Positions 46,385 to 57,946 of a stretch of 64,000 nt of DNA are shown piece by piece; position 1 is the stretch's first letter, and the number at the start of each line of letters is the position of its first letter. The notes beneath the pieces are model-generated. The model searched no databases, was not told the origin of the DNA, and worked only from the letters and a program-made list of their open reading frames with translations. The position numbers were made by a program, and so were the translations under genes. This DNA comes from Rosa chinensis (lineage: Eukaryota > Streptophyta > Magnoliopsida > Rosales > Rosaceae). The stretch is from NCBI RefSeq assembly GCF_002994745.2, contig NC_037091.1, positions 4,085,501 to 4,149,500 of the forward strand. Direction: 5' to 3'.

Positions 46385-47939
46385 TAGGGCTAGGTATGGG
46401 CCAGGTCCAACTATAATTTCACTCGGCCCGGAACCGGCCCATTTTTCACTGGGACCGGCCCAGAACCGGCACGTTTCATTTCGGGCCGGGCTTGCAGGCT
46501 TTCGGGCCCAAAAACTTGTATTTTACCTTTGCTTATGCCTATATATATCCATATCTACTTTGCCATATATCCAGATTTCATTCATATCAACCTGTTGAAG
46601 ATTTGAATCAACACACTATCAAGATCCAATCAAGCTACAAATTCAAATATCCAGAACACATAATATCCAAATTCAAATACTCATCAAGAACAATTGAAGC
46701 TACAATTCAAATACAAAGTGTCCAAATTCAAATACAAATATCCAATGAAATAGAAAGTCCTAATTCAGATACAACAATTAAGTAGCCATTTTTCCAGTCT
46801 TCTATCCAGCAACAATGCAGCCATCCATCAATTGGCTTCCACAGTTTTCCCTACAATAGCCATCATAGATAGATTTAGATAACAAAGAACCATTCAAGTT
46901 GCAACTTTACTCAACTAGCACTACACACATAACCTACTTCAATAACAAAGAACCATTAAAGAGCCAAAAGTTTACTCAAGATTATCAACAACTCAATAAA
47001 CAAAAATACCAGAAACTGCAGATCTCTTAATATAGAAACAAATACCAGAAACTGCAACTCAAGATAATCAACTTTACTCATTCATTTCAGAAACTGCAGG
47101 TAGCAACCAAAATAGCAATATGCAGCAAGAACACTCAAAATACTCAAAACACGAAAAGCAATGAACTGAACAAAATACAAAAAGCAATGAACTCAACAAA
47201 AACCCAAATCCTAGTTTAGCTACAAACCAAATAAGCACAAAAAGAGATCAAATTTATCAATAAACTGAGGAACCCATGAAGCTAAAAGTCTAAAACGAGA
47301 GTGGCAAACCTGAAGAACAATGGGCTCCTATTCTCTGGCTTCGAGTTGGCTTATGATGTGGATTATGCCATCTCGATCTGTGAGGGAGAAAGAAGCAGGT
47401 GTCGTGAGGTGAAGTGAAGAGAGAAAGAGAGAAGGACAGAGCAGTCCTGGGCGGTGTGTCGATCTGTGAGGGAGAAAGAAGGAGGCGTCGTGCAGAGGGA
47501 AAGAGCAATCTTGGGCGCCGTCTTGCTCTGTGTCTCTATCCTGGACGGCGTCTCGATCAGAGCCCGTTTGGTGTCTCGGCTTCACAGGTATGGCGGAGGA
47601 GAAGGAGAAAGTGAGAGATGGAGGCGCCTCTTGTGCATTTAGATCGTGTAGAAAATTAGAAATGGAAGCTGAAGATTAGGTTTAGGTATTTGAGTGAAGA
47701 GTAGAATCTTGTGTGTTCGATCCTATGGTAAGGATTTTACTCTCTATATTAAGACCAATAATACATTGACATCTGTCTTTTGATGTCTAACACGGGCCTG
47801 ACGGGCTTTTTCAATTTTGAAACACAAGGCCGGCCCGAACCGTTTCGACCAAAAAAATAATTGGGCCTGGCTCGTACGGGTCAGGCTTTGACAGGCCGGT
47901 CCGGGTTTGCGGGTTTTCGGGCTTAAATGCGCAACCCTA
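46385..47939. mobile_element. Non-autonomous hAT transposon, 1.55 kb
   Basis: An exact 8-bp target duplication GAATTCAT flanks the element (46377-46384 and 47940-47947). Ends are TAGGGCTAGGTATGGGCC and, reverse complemented, TAGGGTTGCGCATTTAAGCC, matching hAT ends of the TAGGG type. Subterminal regions are full of short GGCCCGG, CGGGCC and GGCCGG motifs in both orientations, typical of hAT transposase binding regions. The interior contains no transposase frame. Between 47,370 and 47,510 it has a short tandem repeat built on GATCTGTGAGGGAGAAAGAA. No comparable sequence is visible at the matching place in the right duplication unit. Confidence 0.88.
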
Positions 47940-48959
47940 GAATTCATTACTACCATTCATGCTTCCTTTGTAATGTCAAAGTTTAGGTGTTCAACTATTG
48001 AAAATTCTTCTATGCACCGACGGTGCAAGTGACTCAACACTTATAAGCAGGCACAAAACTAGAGGAGGGTTGGGTTGAGCTGCAGCCCACCTCATTTTTT
48101 GTGGAAAAAGTGTTTTAAGTACAGGTTTTATATATGGTGTAGCCTCTATAAAGTCAAAAATTTCCTCCCATCCTCTTATTTTGGTCTCTATCCCCATTTT
48201 CCAGTTCTAATTTTTATCTAATTTAGTCATCAATTAAGAAAATGGCTATAAATTAAAGAACTTTGGTTTGAATTTTAGTAGTTTTCCCTTAAAATTAACT
48301 TCAATTTGTAACCCACCCGATTTTTCAATTCTAGTTCCGTCTCTACTTATAAGATGATCCAACCGTTGATATTTATAATTAATTTTTTTTAATTACCAAA
48401 AAGTGTTTTTGATGTAATCCAACTATCCATTCATGTTGGTGTAAGTGCACGTTGGTGCTTTGTATCCTCTCCCTTCAACTATATATTGATATTTTAAGTT
48501 TCTTCCTAGGTCGCATGTTTATTTACACACAGCGAAATTTGGCCATGTGGTACCAAGGTTACTCTGAACCGAGACCAACTTATCTCAATTATTTTCTTAT
48601 TTGAGCCTCTTGTGTGTTCGTGTTGTCAATTTGACCTCAATGAATTGTCTCTATGCTTGTCACCAATTAGAACTACTCAGCCTCGAGTCTCACATCTCGC
48701 ACCTGTATGATTGTTTCCTTGTGTTTCATGTTTTATTTTTGGGCTTGCTAGTTTTAGTGACCATCAATGCGTGTCAAATGTTTCAATGAGTGGTGTTATC
48801 CTATGTGCTATTTTTTTCTTATCCGTCTATAGTTGACAGTGAAAATGTATGTAATGTGTCGTTCTACCTTGAGTATTAATGCCAAATCGATTTGATTTGA
48901 TTCAAAAATGATAATAATAATGATAGTATCTTGCATTAAAATAAAAATAATATAAAAAA

Positions 48960-49388
48960 AAGGTTATAATTTCAAATGGTACCTGAACTATACCTCAATT
49001 TTATCGATGGTACCTGAACTTCAATTTTGATCACAACCAGTACCCGAACTTTTCGATTTCATTTTAAATGGTACCTAGATCCACCCCCGGTCATTATTCC
49101 GAATAAAAATGGCATGGGAGGCAATCATAGTGATGATTTTTGATGATTTTAAGGGTTGCGATCATATATAGTGATGATTTTTTTGTAATAGACTTGCCTT
49201 GAACTTGTTTTTTTATTTTTTATTTTTTTAGATTTGGATTTTTTTGCCGGAATAGTGACCGAATGTGGCCTCAGGTACCATTTAAAATGAAATCAAAAAG
49301 TTCGGGTACTGGTTGTGATCAAAATTGAAGTTCAGGTACCATCAATAAAATAGAGGATAAGTTCAGGTACCATTTGTGATAATAACCC
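48960..49388. mobile_element. MULE-type MITE with long terminal inverted repeats
   Basis: A 9-bp direct repeat TATAAAAAA flanks 429 bp (48951-48959 and 49389-49397). The terminal inverted repeats are about 120-125 bp. The left arm contains AAATGGTACCTGAACT, GATGGTACCTGAACTTCAAT and GATCACAACCAGTACCCGAA, and the right arm carries the same blocks as reverse complement in mirror order. Only about 170 bp of AT-rich sequence lies between the arms. There is no coding capacity. The 9-bp duplication points to the Mutator superfamily. The flank is A/T-rich, so the duplication is less decisive than elsewhere. Confidence 0.85.
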
Positions 49389-50725
49389 TATAAAAAATTA
49401 CTCACGTATGCTCAAACTAGTTTAAACTCAACCCCAAGCTTGGAAATACTTGAACTCAAAATATTACAACTGTCACTGCACATATTTACAAGAATTTCAC
49501 TCTTTTGCTATTTAACCCCAAAATCGTCATATTGCCCCCAGCGTTCACTCCTCTTGCACAAGTCCTTCATAAAGTGTCAAGAGAGCACTGTTCTCAGCGC
49601 CGGCCGTGTTTGTAACTTTATTTCTTTAGCACAGTTTTCTTGCTCTATCAGAGTTTGCCGGAAAAAAGAGTACGTTTTCCATTATTTCTGCTTTCATGAA
49701 ATCTTTCTAAACTAGGATCGGATTAATACAAATTCTTCGTACGTAGAACATCATTGTGCATCAAATTGCGCGAAGAATGTGTGTGTTCCATGCATTGGTA
49801 CGTGACATGCCAAGTTGATTCGATCAGTAATTGTCATTATTAATGTTGTACTGAAAATGGCCAGGGCGAATACTATTTGTCATTCTCATCTTGGAAATAT
49901 ATAGATCGATCGTTATCAAATTAAAGGCAAATAATTTCTTAGGTAGTCTCGCTAGCTACCACCGCACATATAAACTGCCGATAGCTCACCAGCCATGACA
50001 AACGTGTAGAATGATGTTAACGCTTAACGCTAAGGTTGGTACTTGTCAATCAGAAAACAAAAGAAACAAAAAATCTCAATAGACAATTCGAATTAATGGT
50101 AAGTGAGAGAGGAGAAGTTAGATTAGCGTTTACACAGACCCGATTATGTATGGTTTAGGGTTTGAACTTCTCTACATACATGTATATGCAACATGCACAT
50201 GCAACGTCAGAACTTAAGCGCACAGTGAATAATCGATTGGCTACATAATTTGTTTATAGTTGTTTATCAAAGAATGTTTCACATGCCAAAATGTTGTAAC
50301 CTGTTTGTAATCGACTAATGACCTTATACTTTCGTGTATATAACGCAGTTAAGTTGTAACCAGTATTGATCAAATGACAACCGATCATCACTTGGATATC
50401 AAATGCTTTCATGTCAACATTAAACGGTTGAGTAGCATTGAAGGGATTACGTTGATCGACATAACATAGCACTAAATGCATGTACACTAATAATACAGAT
50501 TTGTCTAATCATTCTAGCTTTGAGTCGTCTATGCATGCATGAGACCTTGAGGAAGAGGTTTAAATGTTGCTTGGCATTCACTAAATCAGTTAAGGAGGCC
50601 AGGGGACATAAATGAGTCTGCTAGCGATAGTTCCATCTTAATCTGGTTCCCAGTAAGTACTGTAGTTGGACCATTCTCATATTAACTACACCTCTTTCAC
50701 TCTTTGAGTGTTTTCAATTCATGAT

Positions 50726-50920
50726 CAGGGGCGGCCTTGATTTCGGGAGGGCTCCAATCTCAGAGCATGTGTATATAATATATAAATAAAAAATGTCAAA
50801 TGTTTACTGAAGTGCGAAGTGGCATGGTTAGTTAAGGTACTCTTTGTTTAGTTGCTAAGACCTGGATTCGAACCTCAGAGAACTCTCTTAGAACGGTTTG
50901 GTCAAAAAGTGGAAGATCAT
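50726..50920. mobile_element. Truncated hAT-like remnant
   Basis: CAGGGGCGGCCTTGATTTCG at 50726 looks like a hAT 5' end of the CAGGG class. About 140 bases on, GATTCGAACCTCAG recalls a block found, inverted, within the intact hAT element at 57436-57938 (CTGAGGTTCGAAACC). No matching right end or target duplication is visible, so this is a decayed or truncated relative. Confidence 0.4.
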
Positions 50921-52283
50921 ATTCTTCTTTCGAGATTTTAGTTTGTACGTTATACATATAGAGAGTGCAAGGCAACTTCTGCATGTATCACTGCCAAGGT
51001 TTGAAGATCAGCAGACGTCATTGCTAGGGCCGGGTCTGAAGGGTCCGTAGACGCAATTATTAGCTTGAAAGAGTAATGCCCCTTTTCTAACAGTCTTAAG
51101 CTTCCTCTCGACCTAAATCTGAAATTGGCATGTACCAATTGTATACAATGCTAAAGTAGTAGTCCGAGACTCTAGTTAGTGATGGTATAGAAAGGAAAAC
51201 AAGCCTTGCACGAAATATATAACCCAAAGATATCTTCTTTTGTTCATATAAGGACTATTCTATAATAGCTAAGGTCAAAGAGGTATATCGATCTCTAATT
51301 AGCTATTCAACCATTTGGGGGTATGTCAGAATCAATGATATTTAACCATTTAGGGTTAACTTGAAATTATTAATGTAAGGGTTACGTACGGTTGTATACT
51401 TACGTAAGGATGCCCTAACAACAAGAAGCTCAAGATTGTTATCACTCAACTTGATTAAGTGAACTTAATTTAATTATCACAGAGATTATAGTACTAACTA
51501 ATTACAACTTCTGTAGAGATTCTTACTATAGCAGGTAGCTTAAGCATGAATTTCTATCGCGAGAAAAGTCTCATGCATCCAGTTTGAGAGAAAGTGATGG
51601 TTTGGCAACATATGAAGTGAACTATATAGCGAAGATGATCTGAGAATATCTTCAAACAAAAAGCACACAATAACCATGTTGACGCTGTCTAATTGATATT
51701 TGAACTATGTCCAAACTTTTTGTAGTGCAAATAAGAGGTTAGGTGAAATTAGCCTCTGAACACGTAATTAATATATTGCAAATGCCCGAAGCAGCACAAA
51801 CAACATGGGCACCAATACCCAGTTTAATTATTCGTGGTAGACCAAAATCCAAAAATGAGACTTGCACGAAATAATCCAAAGTTCCAATCAATTCTTGTTT
51901 GGTTGTGCATGGTATCTTCTAGCTTCTTCTGAAGTGTTTCTGTAATTGGCCATTTAATTTGAATTAAGCTTGCTTAAACTAATGACGTACGTAAACCTCT
52001 TGAACGTACATGGATATGTACTTTCACCCTAGATGCAAAGGTTCAATACCTGTTATAGATCATTTAATTTGAACTAAGCTTACTTAAAGCTAAGGAAAAG
52101 GGTCTAAACCAGCAGAGTATTCTAAAATTTTCATCAATTGTGTCAATGGAGTATTATGGTGTTTCCTGGGATACTCATAAAGTAAGAAAGGTCATCCAAT
52201 AGATATTCATCTCATTATACCAATTTCATCAACTTCTTGCCGTTTGTTTCACTAACTTCACTGTTGATATTATGGTTAATCTT

Positions 52284-52496
52284 GATTGGACCACTACAGG
52301 TGGTCGAGTTGGTAAGAGTTTCTAGGTGTGGAATCTCCACATCCGGGTTCAAATCTCGCCGATGCTTATTGGAGTTAAATTCCAATATGTTCTTGGTGGC
52401 TAGGGGAGGAAGCATTCTGACATGATCCCCCAACACAGATTAGTCTCTAGGCCTAGAAAGCCTTTGAGGAACCATGTGATCTCGATTAAAAAAAAA
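52284..52496 (+). mobile_element. tRNA-derived SINE, copy A
   Basis: A pol III-like head has an A box (TGGTCGAGTTGGTAAGAG) and a B box (GGGTTCAAATCTC) about 30 bases apart. A body follows containing TGGAGTTAAATTCCAATATG and CACAGATTAGTCTCTAGGCC, and a poly(A) tail ends at 52496. It is about 213 bp long. A near-matching duplication (GTTAATCTT against GTTAATTTT) flanks it. A second copy at 53213-53422 shares the entire length. Confidence 0.82.
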
Positions 52497-53212
52497 GTTA
52501 ATTTTTTTTATTTTTTATTTTTTAAGATGATCAAATAATTTCACCCATATCCTCATGGTGACTCGAACGAACTCAGAAACTGAATCCTAGGTAATAGGCG
52601 CTCTAACTACTGAGCTAACTCCTTTAACGATGGTGATAGGCGGCATAGGCCCCATTAATGCTCTAGATGTTTTCAATTTTGACCGTCTTGAGCGTGGTTG
52701 CCCAAATATCTTATATTGAACTTATTTATTTGTTCCCTGCTTCCTTATCAAAAATGAAAAAAGAAAAAGCTCTTATTTGTCATGGAATAGTACTCTGACT
52801 AGCTTGAGTCATCAAAATTACGAAGATTTCCACGTAGAAAAACTTTGCCTACGTTACTTTTCTTTTGATAGAGAGAGATCGTCACAAATATTGACTACTT
52901 TCAGAGAAGGTATTAGAGATACATACAAGTACTGATCGATGGCAAGTCGTCAACATGTCTATAGTCTATACTCTATAGCAAGCAATTAGCTGACTGACTC
53001 AATAGTGTCTGTCGCACTCGCACAAGCCTTCTAATCAATAATTAACTTGCAGCTAGCTAGCTAGCTACTACCAGGGACCATGCATATTTATGGAGTCTAA
53101 TTGAATTAAGTCTTTAACCCTAAGTTCTTAGAAGTTATTTCAGAAGGACATACTATAACTTGCTAAGGAATCAAGTGATCGATTCTCTAGTAAATTGTAA
53201 TTAGTCATTAAC

Positions 53213-53422
53213 AACCACTACAAATAGTCAAGTTTGTAAGAGCCTTTAGGTGGTGGTACCCTCACACCTGGATTCGTTTATCTCTTATGCTAATTGGAGT
53301 TAAATCTTAACATATTCTTAGTCGTTAGGGGGAGGAAGCGTTCTGACATGACTCCCAGCACAGATTAGTTTCTGAGCCTAAAAAGTCTTTGAGGATACCG
53401 TGTTATCTCGATAAAAAAAAAA
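53213..53422 (+). mobile_element. tRNA-derived SINE, copy B
   Basis: An exact 10-bp target duplication AGTCATTAAC flanks the element (53203-53212 and 53423-53432). It begins AACCACTAC like copy A, keeps the body blocks (TTGGAGTTAAATC, CACAGATTAGTTTCTGAGCC) and ends in poly(A). Its A and B boxes are more decayed than in copy A, so it is probably older or untranscribed. The pair defines a SINE family. Confidence 0.9.
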
Positions 53423-53674
53423 AGTCATTAACTGGAATTCAATTCTGCCGTTTGCACTGTCTAATTGATATAGGCACGCATGGTTCGGGTTTGATTTCAG
53501 CTATTGTAATTCATGAGATATTTCACAACATTCATGGTGTAGGAACATACAATTGTCCGTGGAATCTCATCGGGAAAAAAAAAAAAAAAAAGTATCCATG
53601 GAATATGACTACTAATTCCTAGTCAATGAATTCCCTTAACACAATGGGCGCTGCATGGTGTTCTATACTTTGAT

Positions 53675-56512
53675 GGGCAATGATATAGGGGCATAGGGCC
53701 TCAATGAGGCCTAAGATTTGTGGCCTCAATCCTAGGTGTCAAGTCATGTCACCTATACACCTCACTAATTTGTCAAATCATGTCATGTCATTCTTGAATA
53801 AAAAGGCTATTTTATCCTTTCACAATCTAATGGCTCTAAATTATTTTAGTTTTCTTCTAGAAAATATATATTATTATTATTTATATATATATATAATTCG
53901 TCTAAAAAAATTTATATTTATATATTTTTGTGAATATATATATATATATATATATATTTATTTATCTGTAATTTGTCAAAAAAAATATATATATGTTGTT
54001 GAATATATAACGGCTCTAAAATATTTTGACTTTCTTCTAAAAAATATATTGTTTGGTTTTTTTTCCTTTCTTTCTTTTTCATTATTTTGGATTTTTTTTT
54101 CATTATACATATTCAAAAAAAAATATGGGTGTGTATATATATATATATATATATAATTCGTTAAAAACAAAGTTATATATATATAATTCGTCCAAAAAAT
54201 TTATATATATTCAATGGAGAATTAATGTGGTGTATATATATTAATATTGTAATTGTAATCCATGAAATCTGGTAAATTGAAGTAATATTTAAATATTTTA
54301 ATAAATAAATGTATTAAAATTAATGGAAGATTAGTTACCTTACATTAACAAGTTAATTTGAAAAGTAAAAAATTAAATTGAATTCACAAAAATAGAAAGA
54401 AAAAGTATTTAAATAGTAATTTTAACTCATAAAATCTGGTGACTAAAAACCTAGATATCTAAATTGATTGGGAAGTTGATATCTGAAAAGAAATTGCTTA
54501 ATATGGAATACAATATATGACACATGAGGAAATTAATTTTTGAAAGTATACTTGTTTTGTTGATCCCAAATTTTTCAATAGACAATAATGATTTTTAAAT
54601 GTGAATGATAGCTTCTATTTTAGTGTAAATATGTCATTAGAAAAAAGTTCCCAGTGAACTCTACTTGTTCATTATTAGCTACTTAGTACTTTTTTATTCG
54701 TATAAGACATATTAGTAATTAGCTGACGTTCAATTTCAATGTGAATGATATATGGCTTCAATTTTAGTGTGAATATGTTATTAGGGAAAGATTCCCCGTT
54801 GAACTTTACTATTGGCTACTTAGTACTTACTTGTTCGTGCAAGACACACTAGCTTATTTTAAGTTTCAATGGATGATGGCTTCTATTTTAGTGTGAATAT
54901 GCCATTCGGGAAAGGTCTCCAGTAAACTTTACTAGCTCATTATTAGCTACTTAGTACTTATTGTTCGTGTAAGACATGCTAGCTAACTTTAAATTTCAGT
55001 GTGGATGATGACTTCTATTTTAGTGTAATTATGTCATTAGAAAAAAGTCCCCAATGAACTTTACTAGCTCATTATTGGCTACTTAGTACTTATTTGTTAC
55101 TGTGAGACAATGTGGATGATGACTTCTATTTTAGTGTAATTATGCCAATAGGAAAAGATCCTCAGTAAACTTTACTAGCTAATCATTGACTACTTAATAC
55201 TTACTTGTTCGTGCAAGACATGTTAGCTCTTTCAGTTTCACTAGATGATGGCTTCTATTTAAGTGTGAATATGCCATTAGGTAAAGGTCTCCAATGAACT
55301 CTACTAGCTTATCATTGGCTACTTAATACTTACTTGTTCGTGCAAGACATTTAGTTTTTTCAATTTCAGTAGATGATGACTTCTATTTAAGTGTGAATAT
55401 GTCATTAGGTATGAACTCTACTAGCTGACTTTAAATTTCAGTGTGGATGATGATTTCTATTTCAGTGTAAATATGTCATTAGGGAAAAATCCCCAGTAAA
55501 CGTTACTGGCTCATTATTAGCTACTTATTACTTATTTGTTTATGTAAGACATGTTAGCTGACTTTAATGTTAATATGGACGATGACTTCTATTTTACATC
55601 TTCCTTAATTGCACTTTTTCTTTGATTATTGCTGTGTTATACACCTATTGTTCATTGAATTTCTACATAGTATTAATAACATTATGATTGTTTTTTCATG
55701 TAAAAATAAACGAACAATTGTATTAATGAAGTCTCACTTGACCTTTAAGGAACACTTCCTAATGTTGTGTTTGGATAAGACAATATTATATTATCGAGAA
55801 ATTTTGAAATGATGGAATCTAGGATTTTATCAATTCAATTTATTAATGATATTTTCTTACCTCTTCAATTACCAGATTTCATAGGTTTTAATTACGATTT
55901 CAATACATTTTCTTTCCATTTTTGTGGATCCAATTTAATTTTTGACTTTTCTAATTAACTTGTTAGTGTAAGGTAAACTAATCTTCCATTAATTATATTA
56001 AATTCATTTATTAAAAGAGTTTAATATTACTTCAATTTACCAAATTTGATGGGTTATAATTAAGATATTAATATATTTTCTTTCCATTTTTGTAGAATCA
56101 ATTTTAAATTTGACTTTTTTTTAAATTTTGTGGGTTAGAATTATGACATTAATATATATATAAATTTCTGTACGAATTATATATATATACATATATAATT
56201 ATATATATATATTTATACACACAAACACATATTTGTATATAATTTTTTTTGACGAATTATATATATATATATATAATTATATATATAATGAAAAAAAGAA
56301 AAAGAAAAAAAAACCAAAATAATATATTTTATTTTTAGATGAAAACCAAAATAATTTAGAGCCATTAAATTTTAGAAGGATAAGATAGCCTTTTTACTCA
56401 AGAATTACATGGCATGATTTGACAAATAGATAATGTGTGTAGGTGACAAGGCATGACACCTAGGATTGAGGCCACAAATCTTAGGCCTCATTGAAGCCAC
56501 AAATCATTTTCC
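53675..56512. mobile_element. Foldback-like, long-TIR Mutator-type element, 2.8 kb
   Basis: The 9-bp repeat TACTTTGAT flanks it (53666-53674 and 56513-56521). The two arms are inverted copies several hundred bases long. The left arm (to about 54,450) and right arm (from about 55,830) share, as reverse complements, GGCCTAAGATTTGTGGCCTC, GTCAAATCATGYCATGT, AATGGCTCTAAATTATTTT and long TA tracts. Further in they share AATGGAAGATTAG and TAACAAGTTAATT. Each arm is about 680-780 bp with indels. The centre is a tandem array (54,590-55,610). No transposase is encoded; frames in the TA-rich arms are low-complexity. The structure is that of a foldback or long-TIR MULE derivative. The last few terminal bases are uncertain. 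Confidence 0.85.
54590..55610. repeat. Minisatellite-like array inside the foldback element
   Basis: About eight or nine degenerate copies of a unit of roughly 75-145 bp (mostly 105-140). Each copy has a GATGATGRCTTCTATTTWAG block, then TGTGAATATGTCATTAGG, then AACTTTACTAGCTCATTA, GGCTACTTAGTACTTA and a TTCGTGCAAGACAT block. Starts of the CTTCTATTT block lie near 54,611, 54,752, 54,880, 55,011, 55,118, 55,250, 55,380, 55,454 and 55,586. One copy is shortened by a deletion. All copies lie in one orientation. Confidence 0.9.
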
Positions 56513-57435
56513 TACTTTGATATGTGAAATACCAAGTTAAATCGACCAGCTAGCAATTGTCATTAATGGCTGTACTGAAAATAAAGTCTTTCTCCTCTTG
56601 GTAGATGGATCATCATCCAAATATATAATGGCAAATGAAGACAAATTTATAGGTAGCCCACCGCACACATAAACTGACGACAGCTCATTAGGTATGACAA
56701 ACGGATATAGGATGATGTCAACCCTTAATACTAAGATTGGAACTTGTCAACAAAGAAAACACAAGAAAAATAGATTTACAATTCGAAATAATGAAAGTTG
56801 AGAGGAGAAAGCTAGAGTACCAGGGTTTAAATTTGGAATGTGTAACCAATCATCTGCAAAATTTGTTTCACGTACAATAGATGCGCGCATGTTCTTTCAT
56901 CGAATAAGGATGAAACGTGGAAATGTTTATAACTAATTATTCTAATTAATGTCCTTATACCTTGTTATATATATTTACATCATGATATACGTACATTGAC
57001 GACTATGTACATACTTCGTAGACAATGGATGCATGAGTGCACTGGAGGGAAGCTACAAAGTACTATCTCATAATATTCAGCAACTAAAACCCTAAAAACC
57101 TACACTTTTGCTCTTGCCAAACAAACAACACGCAAGAAATTAAATTCTATAGAAAAAAATTCGGACTGTTCAAATTTAAGTTTGATGTCAAACTCAGGTT
57201 ACTCAGCTCTACAACTACTTACACATGAAAACATATATGTGTAAGTAAATATATCTAAAGCTTTTAATGCCTTCGAACTAGGCTAGGGTTCGTTCACATA
57301 TGGTGTATAAATATACGTACCGACACATCAAATAAATTAGTTCAACTCAAATGTAGACTGACTCCGTGCATTAATAGACTAGTTTGAAACCATTCTACTT
57401 TTGTATCAGACTAAATATCCTCTGTGGTGATTCCT

Positions 57436-57938
57436 CAGGGCCGGCCCTGAGGGCTGCCATGTGAGGCAGCCGTCTCAGGCCACCGGTTGTCGGGGGCCTC
57501 CGATTGTCTACTTAATCAAAGGATACTATATCTATATTTATTGAAACCATGACACAGAGCGAGACATTAGGCCAACAGTTATGGGCAGCTTTTTTGTTGT
57601 TTTTTTCCACCCAACTGAGGTTCGAAACCTAGCTTCAGTTGCTGGGCTAGAATTTTTTTGTTTTTATATTGAACTTTTCTTCATCTTTATAATCTATTTA
57701 AAGTTGCAAGTCTAGAGTTTTTTTGTCCAAATATACTACATATTTAATTAATAGAATAAAGAAATACACATTCAAGTTTTTTTTTCCTTCTTTGTTTTGT
57801 CCAAATACACAATAGAATAAACCAATATGAATAAAGTATTACTAGTTACTCCAAAAACAGTTACTTGAACACCCAATAATGTCTATTTATACGAGATCAT
57901 ATTCACCTCAGGCCACACAAATCTCAGGACCGGCCCTG
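57436..57938. mobile_element. Non-autonomous hAT transposon, 503 bp
   Basis: An exact 8-bp target duplication TGATTCCT flanks the element (57428-57435 and 57939-57946). Terminal inverted repeats are CAGGGCCGGCCCTGAG and, reverse complemented, CAGGGCCGGTCCTGAG (one mismatch in 16). The left end is itself nearly palindromic (AGGGCCGGCCCT). The interior is AT-rich and non-coding. Length, ends and 8-bp duplication all fit a hAT MITE. Confidence 0.92.
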
Positions 57939-57946
57939 TGATTCCT

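Larger units (their letters stand above)
43645..51285. repeat. Segmental duplication, left unit (U1)
   Basis: Anchors in the same order and orientation match the right unit. 43,645 (TATTGCAAATG, GGGCACCAAT, CTTGCACGAAATAATCCAAA) matches 51,771. 44,055 (ATGGAATAGTACTCT) matches 52,780. 46,015-46,190 (ACTACTTT, GATCGATGGCAAGT, AAGCAATTAGCT, CTTGCAGCTAGCTAGC) matches 52,890-53,100. 49,780-50,095 (CACCGCACA, ATAAACTG) matches 56,525-56,800. 50,415-50,700 (TGTCAACATTAAACGGTTGA) matches 59,188-59,480. 51,180 matches 59,825. The copies are diverged and differ by transposon insertions. No gene survives in this unit; short open frames inside it are not convincing. Confidence 0.75.

Noticed and set aside
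52284..52372. A tRNA gene at the start of SINE copy A
   Set aside because: It has A- and B-box-like sequence but no complete cloverleaf, and it continues into a SINE body with a poly(A) tail that is repeated at 53.2 kb.
53704..54244. Open frames in the TA-rich arm of the foldback element
   Set aside because: They consist of Tyr/Ile/Phe runs translated from TA and T tracts and are low-complexity artefacts.
54590..55610. The regular array as a CRISPR
   Set aside because: Units are long and degenerate with no short conserved repeat plus unique spacer pattern, and the genome is a plant nuclear one.
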